A stretch of 64,000 nt of DNA from the NCBI GenBank assembly GCA_913043905.1, contig CAJWNQ010000006.1:1-64000 (forward strand), read 5' to 3'. The stretch's first letter is position 1; each line of letters begins with the position of its first letter. A program made the position numbers and the translations under genes. The notes beneath the pieces are model-generated. The model was not told the origin of the DNA. It made no database searches and saw nothing but the letters and a program-made list of their open reading frames with translations. This document shows, piece by piece, positions 46,228 through 55,705 of the stretch. The DNA is from an uncultured Paracoccaceae bacterium (GTDB lineage: Bacteria > Pseudomonadota > Alphaproteobacteria > Rhodobacterales > Rhodobacteraceae).

Positions 46228-47298
46228 ATGATTTCTCAAAGTAAAAGTAATTCAACCGCTCAGCCTGTTATAAAATGTGTTTCTGTCTGTAAAATATTTG
46301 GTGAAAATGCTAATAAATTGCTGAAACAATCTAATGGAGTGATTGATGCTAAAACCTTTCAGGATGCTGGTTGTGTAGTTGGGGTAAATAACGCCTCCTT
46401 TGAAGTACATAAAGGTGAAATGCTCGTTGTGATGGGGCTGTCTGGATCAGGCAAGTCAACTTTACTGCGTTGTATTTCTCGACTGGCCGATACTACTGCT
46501 GGGGATATTTTTATTGATGGACAAGACTTGTTAGCAATGAGTTCAAAACAACTTATAGAACTTCGCCGAAATAAGATGGGAATGGTATTTCAAAATTTTG
46601 CGTTGTTACCTCATAAAACAGTTTTAGAGAATATTGCATTTCCACTTCAGGTTAAAGGCTATGGCACGGAAGATAGTATAAAGCGGGCAGTTGAGATGGT
46701 TGAGCTTGTGGGATTAAATGGGCGGGAAAACTATTTCCCGCGAGAATTATCTGGAGGACAGCAACAGCGTGTAGGGATTGCTCGATCTTTGGCAGTAGAG
46801 CCGGACATTTGGTTTTTAGATGAGCCATTTTCTGCACTAGACCCTCTTATTCGTAAAGAAATGCAGGATGAGTTTTTACGATTACAAGGTGTCCTTAATA
46901 AGACAATTTTATTTGTTACACATGATTTTAATGAGGCACTACGGCTTGCTGACAGAATTGCTATAATGAAAGATGGCGTTATTGAACAACTCGACACTCC
47001 AGCCAATATAGTACTAAATCCAGCTACTGAATATGTTCGGAAATTTACTAAAGAAGTACCAAGAGAAAAGGTTCTTAAAATTGAATCTGTGATGGACCCT
47101 ATAGAAAAAATAACAGATTTTGGTTCCTTAAAAGTTTCAAGAAATGCTATTATTGAAACAGTTGCTGAGGCAATTCTAACAGAACAAAAAAATGTTGCAG
47201 TTGTAGATGACAATGGGGCAGTCATTGGCTCAATACATGCCTCAAAAATTATTCAGATATTATTTGGTAACTCAGATTCATTTGAGCAGAGTAAGTGA
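46228..47298 (+). CDS. tmoW: TMAO/betaine-type ABC transporter ATP-binding protein
   Basis: This 356-residue ATPase has Walker A GLSGSGKST, signature LSGGQQQRVGIARS and Walker B WFLDEPFSALD, and a C-terminal extension (about residues 270-340) resembling the CBS-like sensory part of ProV/OpuAA (AILTEQKNVAVVDDNGAVIG). An insertion before Walker A (about residues 28-60) is also typical of this group. It energises uptake through TmoV at the inner membrane. The gene stands 195 bp downstream of tmoX, after a terminator, and its stop lies 10 bp before the tmoV start. Confidence 0.93.
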   Translation: MISQSKSNSTAQPVIKCVSVCKIFGENANKLLKQSNGVIDAKTFQDAGCVVGVNNASFEVHKGEMLVVMGLSGSGKSTLLRCISRLADTTAGDIFIDGQDLLAMSSKQLIELRRNKMGMVFQNFALLPHKTVLENIAFPLQVKGYGTEDSIKRAVEMVELVGLNGRENYFPRELSGGQQQRVGIARSLAVEPDIWFLDEPFSALDPLIRKEMQDEFLRLQGVLNKTILFVTHDFNEALRLADRIAIMKDGVIEQLDTPANIVLNPATEYVRKFTKEVPREKVLKIESVMDPIEKITDFGSLKVSRNAIIETVAEAILTEQKNVAVVDDNGAVIGSIHASKIIQILFGNSDSFEQSK

Positions 47299-47308
47299 GA
47301 ATTTATTA

Positions 47309-49369
47309 ATGAATTACATTGAAAAACATCCAAAACTTATACAGTTTATATTTTTATTAGTAATATTTTTCACTATCTGTTTTTTGGTTTCTCCTTCGGA
47401 AACAAATATTTTATGGAGGTTACCTTCGCTGTTTGCGGGTGTTCCTTTAGTAATTAATAACTTTGCAGAATATTTAATGTATGATTGGATGCTAATTGAA
47501 ATTTATGATCCTGAACTAGAGGAATATGAAGATTCTGCGCTTGTAAAAGAAATTACAAGAAGCTTTTCAAGAAGTGTCTTATTTTGTATTGAGGTTATCC
47601 GAGATATTTTACTGGGGGGCGTCAAGACAATTGTTGCGTTTACCAGTTGGGATTTCGTAAAGGAAAATCAATGGGCGGTTTGGCCTGCGTTACCTTGGAC
47701 TTTAGTTGCATCAGGAGTTATGCTTCTTGGCTATGCGTTAAAAGGCAAGGGATTAGCGCTATTTGCTGGGTTTGCTACTGTTTACATAGCTGTTTTTGGT
47801 CAGTGGGAGCCAGCAATGGAAACACTTTCATTCGTATTAATAGCGGCACCTACTTCATGTCTTCTGGGGCTCTTGTTTGGTGTTTTAGCCTATAAAAACC
47901 GAACTGTTGAAGCGACTTTAATGCCTTTGCTAAATATAGCGCAGACGATGCCGCATTTTTCTTATTTAGTACCGGTAATGGTATTTTTTGGTGTTGGTGA
48001 CCATGCGGGTGCAATTGCTACTATTATTTTTGCTACGCCACCCATGATAAGATTGACACTTTTAGGTCTTAAGGGTGTTGCACCTGAAGTTGTTGAAGCT
48101 GGAATGATGAATGGCTGTAATAACATCCAACTGATGTTTAAGGTACTTATCCCAACTGCACGACGTGATATTCTGATAGGTATAAATCAAGTAATTATGC
48201 AATGTTTAGCAATGGCGGTTATAGCCTCTTTCATTGGTGCTAAGGGGCTTGGATTTAATTTATTACTGGCATTAAATCAGTTGCGAATTGGTCAAGCTTT
48301 AGAACTTGGAATTTGTATTGTTCTTATTGCAGTTGTTTTGGATAAATTGTCTCTGGCTTGGGCTAATAAACAAACAGATTACTTTGCTGATCTTAGCTTT
48401 ATTCAGAAGCATAAATATGGTTTTTACTTTTTAGCGTTGATATTATTTACTATTATGTGTGCATATTTGGGGAGCATAATTTTTGCAGATGGGATAAATT
48501 ATTTATATTTAATTCCGCACAATAGGGGTATCACTACAGAGCTTTTTTGGCAGTCTGGTGTCGATTGGATGGTGGATAATTGGTACCATGGCTTACAAGG
48601 GTTTAATACTGCATTAATTGTTAAGGTTTTAATGCCAATGAAAGCCGCTTTTTTAGGTATGCCTGTAAGTGCTACCTTTGTTCTGATGATGGGCCTTGGC
48701 TACATCATTGGGGGTACAAAGTCTGCATTAACTGTTGGTGGATTTTTATTGTTTATTGCTTTAACTGAATGGTGGGATAGAGCATTGATTACTGCTTATA
48801 TGACTACATTTGGGGTTATCGTCTCAGTGATAATTGGCGTCACAGTGGGATCATTATGTGCCCAAACTTCATTCACGAGCAAAGCTATATTACTTGTTTG
48901 TGATACCTTCCAGACGTTTCCATCGTTCATTTATTTAATTCCAGTAATTATGCTTTTTGGAGTTACAGATACCTCCGTTTTAATTGCGGTTATAGTATAC
49001 TCAACAATTCCTGCCACGCGTTACACCGTAGAAGGATTACGAAATGTGCCGCAATCTTTGCAGGATGCAGGTTCTATGTCGGGGGTGAACCGAATGCAAA
49101 GATGGCTCAAAATCGAAATGCCACTTGCCTTTCCACATATTATGCTAGGAATTAATCAAACTGTTATATTTGCACTTTTCATGGTCATTATTGGCGCAAT
49201 GATTGGAACTGATGATCTTGGCCAGTATATTTTAAAAGCGCTGTCAGATAAAAATGGCATTGGAAATGGGCTTATGTTGGGGTTGTGTGTAGCCTTTATT
49301 GGTTTGGCTGTAGATCACTTAATTCACACTTGGGCGGATCAACGCAAATTAATATTAGGTTTGAAATAA
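47309..49369 (+). CDS. tmoV: TMAO/betaine-type ABC transporter permease, duplicated form
   Basis: This permease of about 686 residues carries two complete binding-protein-dependent permease modules. EAA-type loops are visible at about residue 262 (NGCNNIQLMFKVLIPTARRD) and about 585 (AGSMSGVNRMQRWLKIEMPL), each within a five-to-six-helix membrane block. Fused duplicates are typical of TmoV, whereas ProW has one module. The start is the ATG at 47309 (MNYIEKHPK). An upstream in-frame start would overlap tmoW by about 90 bp. It completes the tmoX-tmoW-tmoV importer. Confidence 0.91.
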   Translation: MNYIEKHPKLIQFIFLLVIFFTICFLVSPSETNILWRLPSLFAGVPLVINNFAEYLMYDWMLIEIYDPELEEYEDSALVKEITRSFSRSVLFCIEVIRDILLGGVKTIVAFTSWDFVKENQWAVWPALPWTLVASGVMLLGYALKGKGLALFAGFATVYIAVFGQWEPAMETLSFVLIAAPTSCLLGLLFGVLAYKNRTVEATLMPLLNIAQTMPHFSYLVPVMVFFGVGDHAGAIATIIFATPPMIRLTLLGLKGVAPEVVEAGMMNGCNNIQLMFKVLIPTARRDILIGINQVIMQCLAMAVIASFIGAKGLGFNLLLALNQLRIGQALELGICIVLIAVVLDKLSLAWANKQTDYFADLSFIQKHKYGFYFLALILFTIMCAYLGSIIFADGINYLYLIPHNRGITTELFWQSGVDWMVDNWYHGLQGFNTALIVKVLMPMKAAFLGMPVSATFVLMMGLGYIIGGTKSALTVGGFLLFIALTEWWDRALITAYMTTFGVIVSVIIGVTVGSLCAQTSFTSKAILLVCDTFQTFPSFIYLIPVIMLFGVTDTSVLIAVIVYSTIPATRYTVEGLRNVPQSLQDAGSMSGVNRMQRWLKIEMPLAFPHIMLGINQTVIFALFMVIIGAMIGTDDLGQYILKALSDKNGIGNGLMLGLCVAFIGLAVDHLIHTWADQRKLILGLK

Positions 49370-49449
49370 TAAATTTTAAAATCGAAAAATAAAATTTTTT
49401 GTTATGGTATAATAGTTTTAAATTATCATTTATTTGCATATGAAAAACA

Positions 49450-50373
49450 TTATGTATCAAAACTTTTACTACAGTGGCTTATAATAAAATCTACAAAATA
49501 ACGTATTTTAGGGTCTTGTAATTTTTTATGTGGGTACAAACAGCCAAAAATTGTTGGTACTGGTGGGGTGTCTGATAAAATCTCAACTAAAGCCCCACTT
49601 TGCAAATATTCCATAATCTCAAAATATGGCTTATTTATGACACCATGCCCAGACAGTGCCCATGCGGTTAATACATCACCATCATCTGCATCATATTTTC
49701 CGGTGACCTCTAACTTTCTTGGACCATTATTTGTCCTTATAATCCAAAAATACTCAGGTGACCGAGGGTAACGTAACAATAGGCAATTGTGTTTTCCATT
49801 TAAAAGATCATCAGGTGATTTGGGAGTGCCTTTTGCCGCTAAATATTCGGGTGCTGCACATAATACACGCTCACAATCTGCAATTTTGCGTAGCTTCAGA
49901 TTTGAATCTCTAGGATTACCTATGAAAAATGCCAAGTCTAAATTTTCATTAATGATATCAACTTTGCGATCTGATAATCGCATTCTAACTTCTGTACCAG
50001 GAAATTTTTTAACAAAGTCTGGAACTAGTGGAGCAATAATACGACGGCCTAAACCCAATGGAGCATTGATGCGGATTACACCTCGTGGGGTATCTGAAAA
50101 GGTTGCAATAGCACTTTCTGCTGTATCAATTGAGGCTAAAACTTTTTTAGCTTCTTTATAAAATACACGACCGACACCAGTGGGGGTTAATGAGCGTGTG
50201 GTGCGGTTAAATAACCTAACACCGAGATGCTTTTCTAACTCTTTAATACGCTTACTCGCCACGGCTGGTGTAAGGCGTAGATCCCGCCCTCCTGATGTAA
50301 TACTTCCTAATTCAATAATACGTGCAAATACACGAAGACTTTCTATATAAGGCATTTTTTTCCTGGATGTCAT
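49450..50373 (-). CDS. LysR-family transcriptional regulator
   Basis: This 307-residue regulator has an N-terminal winged helix (LRVFARIIELGSITSGGRDL, RLTPAVASKRIKELEKHLGV, RLFNRTTRSLTPTG) followed by a periplasmic-binding-like effector domain. It is divergent from xdhABC, with an almost perfect LysR-type palindrome 35 bp upstream, so it probably controls xanthine dehydrogenase. The start may be the internal ATG at 50355, which has AGGAAAAAA before it, while the longer form lacks a clear ribosome site. The inducer, perhaps a purine, is unknown. Confidence 0.9.
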   Translation of the reverse strand: MTSRKKMPYIESLRVFARIIELGSITSGGRDLRLTPAVASKRIKELEKHLGVRLFNRTTRSLTPTGVGRVFYKEAKKVLASIDTAESAIATFSDTPRGVIRINAPLGLGRRIIAPLVPDFVKKFPGTEVRMRLSDRKVDIINENLDLAFFIGNPRDSNLKLRKIADCERVLCAAPEYLAAKGTPKSPDDLLNGKHNCLLLRYPRSPEYFWIIRTNNGPRKLEVTGKYDADDGDVLTAWALSGHGVINKPYFEIMEYLQSGALVEILSDTPPVPTIFGCLYPHKKLQDPKIRYFVDFIISHCSKSFDT

Positions 50374-50407
50374 GAAGAGAAATTATTGAAGTTAATCTTA
50401 ATAACAT

Positions 50408-50426
50408 TTTCAACGATATGTTGAAA
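50408..50426. promoter_or_regulatory. LysR-type operator palindrome
   Basis: TTTCAAC-GATAT-GTTGAAA is a perfect 7+5+7 inverted repeat containing the T-N11-A LysR motif. It lies between the LysR gene (35 bp from its start) and xdhA (89 bp), the expected place for a site controlling both. Confidence 0.78.
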
Positions 50427-50514
50427 GTATTTTTTAAATGCAACTCTTTTCAGAGGTATTTATTCGAGGTAAGATAAATTTGATTATCAATTTTTAATCT
50501 ATGGGGGTCTTAAA

Positions 50515-51978
50515 ATGCTATTTCGGGATGAAATTAATTTTATTCTTAACGGCCGTAGCGTCACACTCAAAGATGTTAAAGCAAACCAAACACTTCTAGA
50601 TTTTTTACGTTTAGATCAAAGGCTCACAGGAACTAAAGAAGGATGTGCTGAAGGTGATTGCGGTGCATGTACAGTTTTAGTAGGTCGATTGCATAATGGT
50701 ATTTTAAAGTATGAAGTTGTAAATGCTTGTATCCGATTCTTAGCGTCGTTGGATGGATGCCACATTGTTTCAATTGAATATCTGGCTGGTCCAAATGGTA
50801 AACTGCACCCTGTTCAACAAGCGATGGTTGAATATCATGGCAGCCAATGTGGCTTTTGCACGCCAGGTTTTGTTATGTCGCTATATGCATTATGGATGGA
50901 AAACCCGTTGCCAACTGAACGTGAAGTTGAAGTAGCAATTCAGGGTAACCTTTGTCGCTGTACGGGCTATGAACCTATCGTTAAAGCTGCTCTTTCTATT
51001 AATCAGTTTGGAAATTCTGCATTTGATTGCCTGAATTCTGAACGAAATAGCATTACAACGCGGCTTTCAGTTTTACATGATTGTAAGCGCGTAATGGTTG
51101 GCCCGCTTGATAATCAAGCAATTCTGCCAGCAGATGTCGATGATTTAGCAATGGTGCTAAAAGAAAAACCAGAAGCCATAATAATTGCAGGATCTACTGA
51201 TGTTGGCTTGTGGGTCACAAAATTCCTCCGCCCCATTAGCCCTGCTGTATTCATTGGGCATTTAGACGGTTTGAAAGCAATAACAATAACAGATGATGCT
51301 TTAGAAATTGGTGCGTGTGTTACATATTCTGAAATTGAAAGTACTTTATCAAAAGTGTTTCCCCACTTACTTCAATACTGGGACCGAATTGCTGGCTGGC
51401 AAGTTCGTAATATGGGTACTATTGGAGGAAATATTGCAGGTGGTTCACCAATCGGTGATACTCCACCTGCTCTAATTGCTCTTAAAGCAGAAGTAATATT
51501 ACGTAATGGGCCAATTGTACGTACTTTGCCTTTGGAAGAATTTTTTATTGATTATGGATTACAAGACCGTCAAACAAGTGATTTTCTATATTCCATTCGC
51601 ATACCACGTCCTGAAGCAAATCAATTAGATTCAGCCTATAAAGTTTCCAAACGGCGCGAAGAGGATATTTCATCCATTGCAGTTGGTATCAGCGTTGTCT
51701 TAAATGATGGAGTTATTACGGCATGCCGTATTGCATATGGAGGAATGGCTGCGACGCCGAAGCGGGCAAGAAAGGCCGAGGATGCCCTGCTTGGTAAGCT
51801 GTGGAACATCAAAGCTTTTGAAGCTGCAGGTGTTGCTCTTGAACATGATTTTTCTCCATTATCTGATTGGCGTGCTTCTAAGGAATATCGCATGAGTGTT
51901 TCTCGTAATCTTTTGCGTCGGTTTTTTCTTGAACATAATTTGACAACGACACATCCAGTTCAATTATCACCAGTATAA
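50515..51978 (+). CDS. xdhA: xanthine dehydrogenase small subunit (2Fe-2S/FAD)
   Basis: This 487-residue subunit has an N-terminal ferredoxin-like [2Fe-2S] domain (CAEGDCGACTV), a second [2Fe-2S] domain (CGFCTPGF and CRCTGYEPI), and a C-terminal FAD domain (IIIAGSTDVGLWVTKFLRP, NMGTIGGNIAGGSPIGD). It transfers electrons from the molybdenum centre in XdhB to NAD. Xanthine dehydrogenase oxidises hypoxanthine and xanthine to urate in purine breakdown. GGGGGTCTTAAA precedes the ATG. It leads the xdhA-xdhB-xdhC operon, which ends in a molybdenum-cofactor insertion gene. Confidence 0.95.
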   Translation: MLFRDEINFILNGRSVTLKDVKANQTLLDFLRLDQRLTGTKEGCAEGDCGACTVLVGRLHNGILKYEVVNACIRFLASLDGCHIVSIEYLAGPNGKLHPVQQAMVEYHGSQCGFCTPGFVMSLYALWMENPLPTEREVEVAIQGNLCRCTGYEPIVKAALSINQFGNSAFDCLNSERNSITTRLSVLHDCKRVMVGPLDNQAILPADVDDLAMVLKEKPEAIIIAGSTDVGLWVTKFLRPISPAVFIGHLDGLKAITITDDALEIGACVTYSEIESTLSKVFPHLLQYWDRIAGWQVRNMGTIGGNIAGGSPIGDTPPALIALKAEVILRNGPIVRTLPLEEFFIDYGLQDRQTSDFLYSIRIPRPEANQLDSAYKVSKRREEDISSIAVGISVVLNDGVITACRIAYGGMAATPKRARKAEDALLGKLWNIKAFEAAGVALEHDFSPLSDWRASKEYRMSVSRNLLRRFFLEHNLTTTHPVQLSPV

Positions 51979-51991
51979 AAAGGAAATTATT

Positions 51992-54313
51992 ATGACAGAT
52001 TTAGTAAAAATTTCTGGTGGTGTTTACACTGACCATAAACATGACAGCGCTACTAAGCACGTGACAGGGCAGGCTGAATACTGTGACGATATACTCGAAC
52101 CTATTGGAACCTTACATGCTTATTTAGGTGTTTCAGATGTGGCTCATGCTAATATTAAAGGCATGGATTTGACAGCGGTCAAAGAAATGCCAGGTGTCGT
52201 GGGCGTTTTGACAGCTAAAGATATTCCAGGTGTAAATGACATTAGTCCAACAGGCCAAAATGATGAACCTGTTTTCCCTACAGACAAAGTTCAATTTTAT
52301 GGACAGCCTTTGTTTGCTGTTATAGCTACAACCCGTGATATAGCGCGTCGTGCAGCAAAACTTGCTGTTATGAGCTATGATAAATTACCTCACGCATTAG
52401 ATCCAATAGCAGCACAAGATGCAGGCTATCCTTATGTAACGGCACCCTTAAAACTCGAGCGTGGTAATGTTCTTCTTGCAAAGATGTCCACACAAAACCA
52501 GATACAGGGACGAATGATTGTTGGTGGCCAAGATCACATGTATTTAGAGGGTCAAATAGCATTTGCAATTCCTGGAGAAGATGATGACTTAATTGTGCAT
52601 TGTTCGACACAACATCCTAGCGAAGCACAGCATATGGTAGCGCTTGTGATGGGAATTCCTAATAATGCAGTCACTGTGAATGTTCGTCGATTAGGTGGAG
52701 GATTTGGCGGTAAAGAAAGTCAGATGAACTTATTTTGTGTAGTAGCATCAATAGCTGCCAAAAAATGGAATAGGGCTGTTAAGCTTCGTCCTGATCGAGA
52801 TCAGGATATGACGGCGACTGGTAAGCGCCATGATTTCGTAATTGATTACGATGTATCATTTGATGATGATGGGCGTATTCAGGCAGTTGATAATGTGCTT
52901 GCTGCTAGATGTGGCTTTTCATCTGATTTATCTGGTCCCGTAACAGATCGGGCACTTTTTCATGCTGATAATGCATACTTTTATCCAAATGTACGCCTTA
53001 TAAGCCGCCCAATGAAAACAAATACTGTATCCAACACAGCGTTTAGAGGGTTTGGCGGACCCCAAGGTGTCTTGGCTGCTGAGCGCATGATTGAAGAAAT
53101 TGCATTCGCAACAGGCCAAGATACTTTAGATGTTCGTAAAATAAACTTCTACGGTGAAACTGATCGTAATGTGACACCATACCATCAAACAATAAAAGAT
53201 AATATTTTGCCCCGCTTGATAGAGGAGTTGGAAAGTACAGCAGATTATAGAAAACGACGTGAAGTTATTATTGATTTTAATAAAAACTCACAAATCCTTA
53301 AAAAGGGCATTGCTCTAACGCCTGTCAAGTTTGGAATCTCGTTTACAGCGACTTGGTACAATCAAGCGGGTGCATTAATTCATATTTATAATGATGGATC
53401 TATACATCTTAACCATGGTGGTACTGAAATGGGCCAGGGTTTGCATACAAAAGTAGCGCAAATTGTAGCAGATGCTTTTCAGGTTGATTTTGAGCGAATT
53501 AAGATTACAAAAACAACTACTGAAAAAGTACCAAATACTTCAGCAACAGCCGCGTCTTCAGGAACTGATCTAAATGGTATGGCTGCGTTAAATGCTGCAG
53601 AACAAATTAAAGAGCGGTTAATAGACTTTGCCGCATCGCACTGGAAATTAGATAAAACTCAAATAAAATTCTGTTCTAATATGGTTCATATTGGAGATGA
53701 ACGTTTAACGTTTAATGCATTTATAAAACTTGCATATATTGACCGCATTCAATTATCTGCAGCAGGTTTCTATAAAACCCCTGACATTCATTGGGATAGA
53801 GTTGCTGGCAAAGGCCAACCATTTTATTATTATGCATACGGAGCTGCATGTTCTGAAGTTTCAGTTGATACTCTGACTGGTGAATATCGAGTGGAACGCG
53901 CAGATATATTACACGATGTTGGCCGCTCTTTAAATCCAGCTTTAGACATTGGACAAGTTGAGGGAGCATTTATTCAAGGAATGGGTTGGCTTACTACAGA
54001 AGAACTTTGGTGGGATGCTGCTGGCCAATTGCGTACACATGCGCCATCTACCTACAAAATCCCATTAGCTTCTGATCGGCCCCGCATTTTTAATGTAAAT
54101 CTTGCTGATTGGTCAGAAAATCGTGAACTTACAATCAAACGATCCAAGGCAGTTGGCGAGCCACCTTTTATGTTAGGAATATCTGTTCTGGAAGCACTAT
54201 CTATGGCTGTTGCAAGTGTTAAAGATTATCAAAAATGTCCCCAATTAGATACACCAGCTACTCCTGAACGTATTTTAATGGCTATTGAACGATTGCAAGG
54301 AGAGGATGAATAA
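51992..54313 (+). CDS. xdhB: xanthine dehydrogenase molybdenum-binding subunit
   Basis: This 773-residue molybdopterin subunit contains TVNVRRLGGGFGGKESQMNL near residue 235, RGFGGPQG and GTEMGQGLHTKVAQIVADA, all family markers, and the catalytic GEPPF near the C-terminus. It oxidises the purine ring with water as oxygen source. The start follows AGGAAATTATT, 13 bp after xdhA, and the stop lies immediately before the xdhC ATG. Length is normal for the two-subunit bacterial form. Confidence 0.95.
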   Translation: MTDLVKISGGVYTDHKHDSATKHVTGQAEYCDDILEPIGTLHAYLGVSDVAHANIKGMDLTAVKEMPGVVGVLTAKDIPGVNDISPTGQNDEPVFPTDKVQFYGQPLFAVIATTRDIARRAAKLAVMSYDKLPHALDPIAAQDAGYPYVTAPLKLERGNVLLAKMSTQNQIQGRMIVGGQDHMYLEGQIAFAIPGEDDDLIVHCSTQHPSEAQHMVALVMGIPNNAVTVNVRRLGGGFGGKESQMNLFCVVASIAAKKWNRAVKLRPDRDQDMTATGKRHDFVIDYDVSFDDDGRIQAVDNVLAARCGFSSDLSGPVTDRALFHADNAYFYPNVRLISRPMKTNTVSNTAFRGFGGPQGVLAAERMIEEIAFATGQDTLDVRKINFYGETDRNVTPYHQTIKDNILPRLIEELESTADYRKRREVIIDFNKNSQILKKGIALTPVKFGISFTATWYNQAGALIHIYNDGSIHLNHGGTEMGQGLHTKVAQIVADAFQVDFERIKITKTTTEKVPNTSATAASSGTDLNGMAALNAAEQIKERLIDFAASHWKLDKTQIKFCSNMVHIGDERLTFNAFIKLAYIDRIQLSAAGFYKTPDIHWDRVAGKGQPFYYYAYGAACSEVSVDTLTGEYRVERADILHDVGRSLNPALDIGQVEGAFIQGMGWLTTEELWWDAAGQLRTHAPSTYKIPLASDRPRIFNVNLADWSENRELTIKRSKAVGEPPFMLGISVLEALSMAVASVKDYQKCPQLDTPATPERILMAIERLQGEDE

Positions 54314-55168
54314 ATGGAGGGAAATGACAAATCTTTTCAACAGTTTTTACAAGATGATGATTGTATTATAAAAATTAAATTGATTGATGTTGTTGGATCG
54401 GCGCCGCGAAATGTTGGAACAAAAATGTATGTTTCTAAAAGTAATTTATGGGGATCTGTTGGTGGTGGGCAGTTGGAGTATATATTAATTAAACGTGCAT
54501 TTAATATGTTAGAAGCAGGCTTAGAATTTGATTCAGTAAATATACCTCTTGGTCCTGAGATTGGGCAATGTTGTGGGGGAAGAGTAAAGGCTTCATTAAA
54601 AAAAATGAACCAAGAAACCAAGCAAAATGCATTAATAAATATGCAACATGAAAATACTAAATTACCCCATGTTTATATAATGGGTGCAGGCCATGTTGGT
54701 CGCGCTCTTGCGCAACAATTAGAATATATGCCAGTTAAATGCATATTAATTGACACGCGCGTTGATGAAATTGCAAAGAGTAATGCTCAAGTTGAAAAAC
54801 GATTGAGTGCTTTCCCTGAAATTGATATTAAAAATGCCCCACCTGGTAGCGCTTTCGTGATTTTAACGCATGACCATTCTCTTGATTTTTTATTAACTGC
54901 TGCAGCATTAGATCGTGATGATACTTCTTATATTGGAATGATTGGTTCAGCCACGAAGCGAACTAAATTTGTGCGTTGGTGTGATGCTCATCATAATATA
55001 CAAAACGTCCAAAATTTAGTCTGCCCTATTGGAGCTAATGGCAGTAGTGACAAACGTCCAAGTGTTATTGCAGCGTTTATAACGGCAGAAATTATTTCTG
55101 AATTAACCCACAAAAATGAATCAGAAAAAAATGAAAAGAGCTTTAATTTGCGACTAATAGTCAATTAA
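54314..55168 (+). CDS. xdhC: xanthine dehydrogenase accessory protein XdhC
   Basis: This 284-residue factor has an N-terminal XdhC domain (GSAPRNVGTKMYVS, SVGGGQLEYILIKRA) and a C-terminal Rossmann-like domain (PHVYIMGAGHVGRALAQQLE, TSYIGMIGSATKRTKFV). XdhC binds molybdenum cofactor, promotes its sulfuration and hands it to XdhB. The start ATG follows the xdhB stop with no spacing (TAAATG), so expression is coupled. Weak hairpins follow. Confidence 0.93.
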   Translation: MEGNDKSFQQFLQDDDCIIKIKLIDVVGSAPRNVGTKMYVSKSNLWGSVGGGQLEYILIKRAFNMLEAGLEFDSVNIPLGPEIGQCCGGRVKASLKKMNQETKQNALINMQHENTKLPHVYIMGAGHVGRALAQQLEYMPVKCILIDTRVDEIAKSNAQVEKRLSAFPEIDIKNAPPGSAFVILTHDHSLDFLLTAAALDRDDTSYIGMIGSATKRTKFVRWCDAHHNIQNVQNLVCPIGANGSSDKRPSVIAAFITAEIISELTHKNESEKNEKSFNLRLIVN

Positions 55169-55253
55169 ATTATTAACACAAAAAAATTTATGATATGTTA
55201 AAGTTTAACTAGTTCAGCTTTAATAAAAATTATTACATATTTAGTTTTGTAAA

Positions 55254-55276
55254 CATGTGGTAATATTTACCACATG
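55254..55276 (-). terminator. hairpin downstream of the DUF1127 gene
   Basis: CATGTGGTA and TACCACATG form a perfect 9-bp stem with a 5-nt loop, 13 bp beyond the stop of the DUF1127 gene. On the minus strand it is followed by TTTACAAAAC, a weak T-run, so it is a plausible terminator. Confidence 0.5.
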
Positions 55277-55289
55277 AAGTGTATAAATA

Positions 55290-55508
55290 TTAAAGGCCAG
55301 TAGAGTTGCGAGCTATACTATCTATATTTGAACGGGTCACGTTTATATCCGCAAGTTCACGGTTTGATAATGAGCTTAATTCAGCAGAAACCTGACGATA
55401 AGTTCTACGTCGCTTTGATGCTGCAGCTAACTTTTTGCGAAGCACTGAAAACCCACCAGTAAATGATAATATTTGATTCAGGTATAATGTATTAGTTGCA
55501 AGTGCCAT
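55290..55508 (-). CDS. DUF1127 domain small protein
   Basis: This 72-residue protein has a C-terminal DUF1127 segment (RRTYRQVSAELSSLSNRELA, DINVTRSNIDSIAR) preceded by a basic helix (RKKLAAASKRRR). DUF1127 (YjiS-like) proteins are abundant in alphaproteobacteria, and some affect phosphate or carbon metabolism and RNA turnover, notably as small RNA-binding proteins in Rhizobiales. The role here is unknown. It stands alone between xdhC and truA. Confidence 0.85.
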   Translation of the reverse strand: MALATNTLYLNQILSFTGGFSVLRKKLAAASKRRRTYRQVSAELSSLSNRELADINVTRSNIDSIARNSTGL

Positions 55509-55705
55509 GTCAAAAATTCTTTCTACTTTGTAATATTAATTTTCCTTATAATTTTATAATTAGGGGCTTTAGTGATCATGGACAATGTACACATTTGCAA
55601 TTCCGCTATGCATAAATTGCAAAGGCTAAATATTTTAGAACAAAAAATTAGTATCATTTATAAAAAAATACCTAATATAACTTAAAATTAGCATAAGCTG
55701 TTTGA

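Noticed and set aside
45088-49369. Choline or glycine-betaine importer (ProXWV/ChoXWV)
   Set aside because: Fold is shared, but the duplicated permease and the tdm/dmm neighbours favour the TMAO importer. Ligand assay would be needed for certainty.
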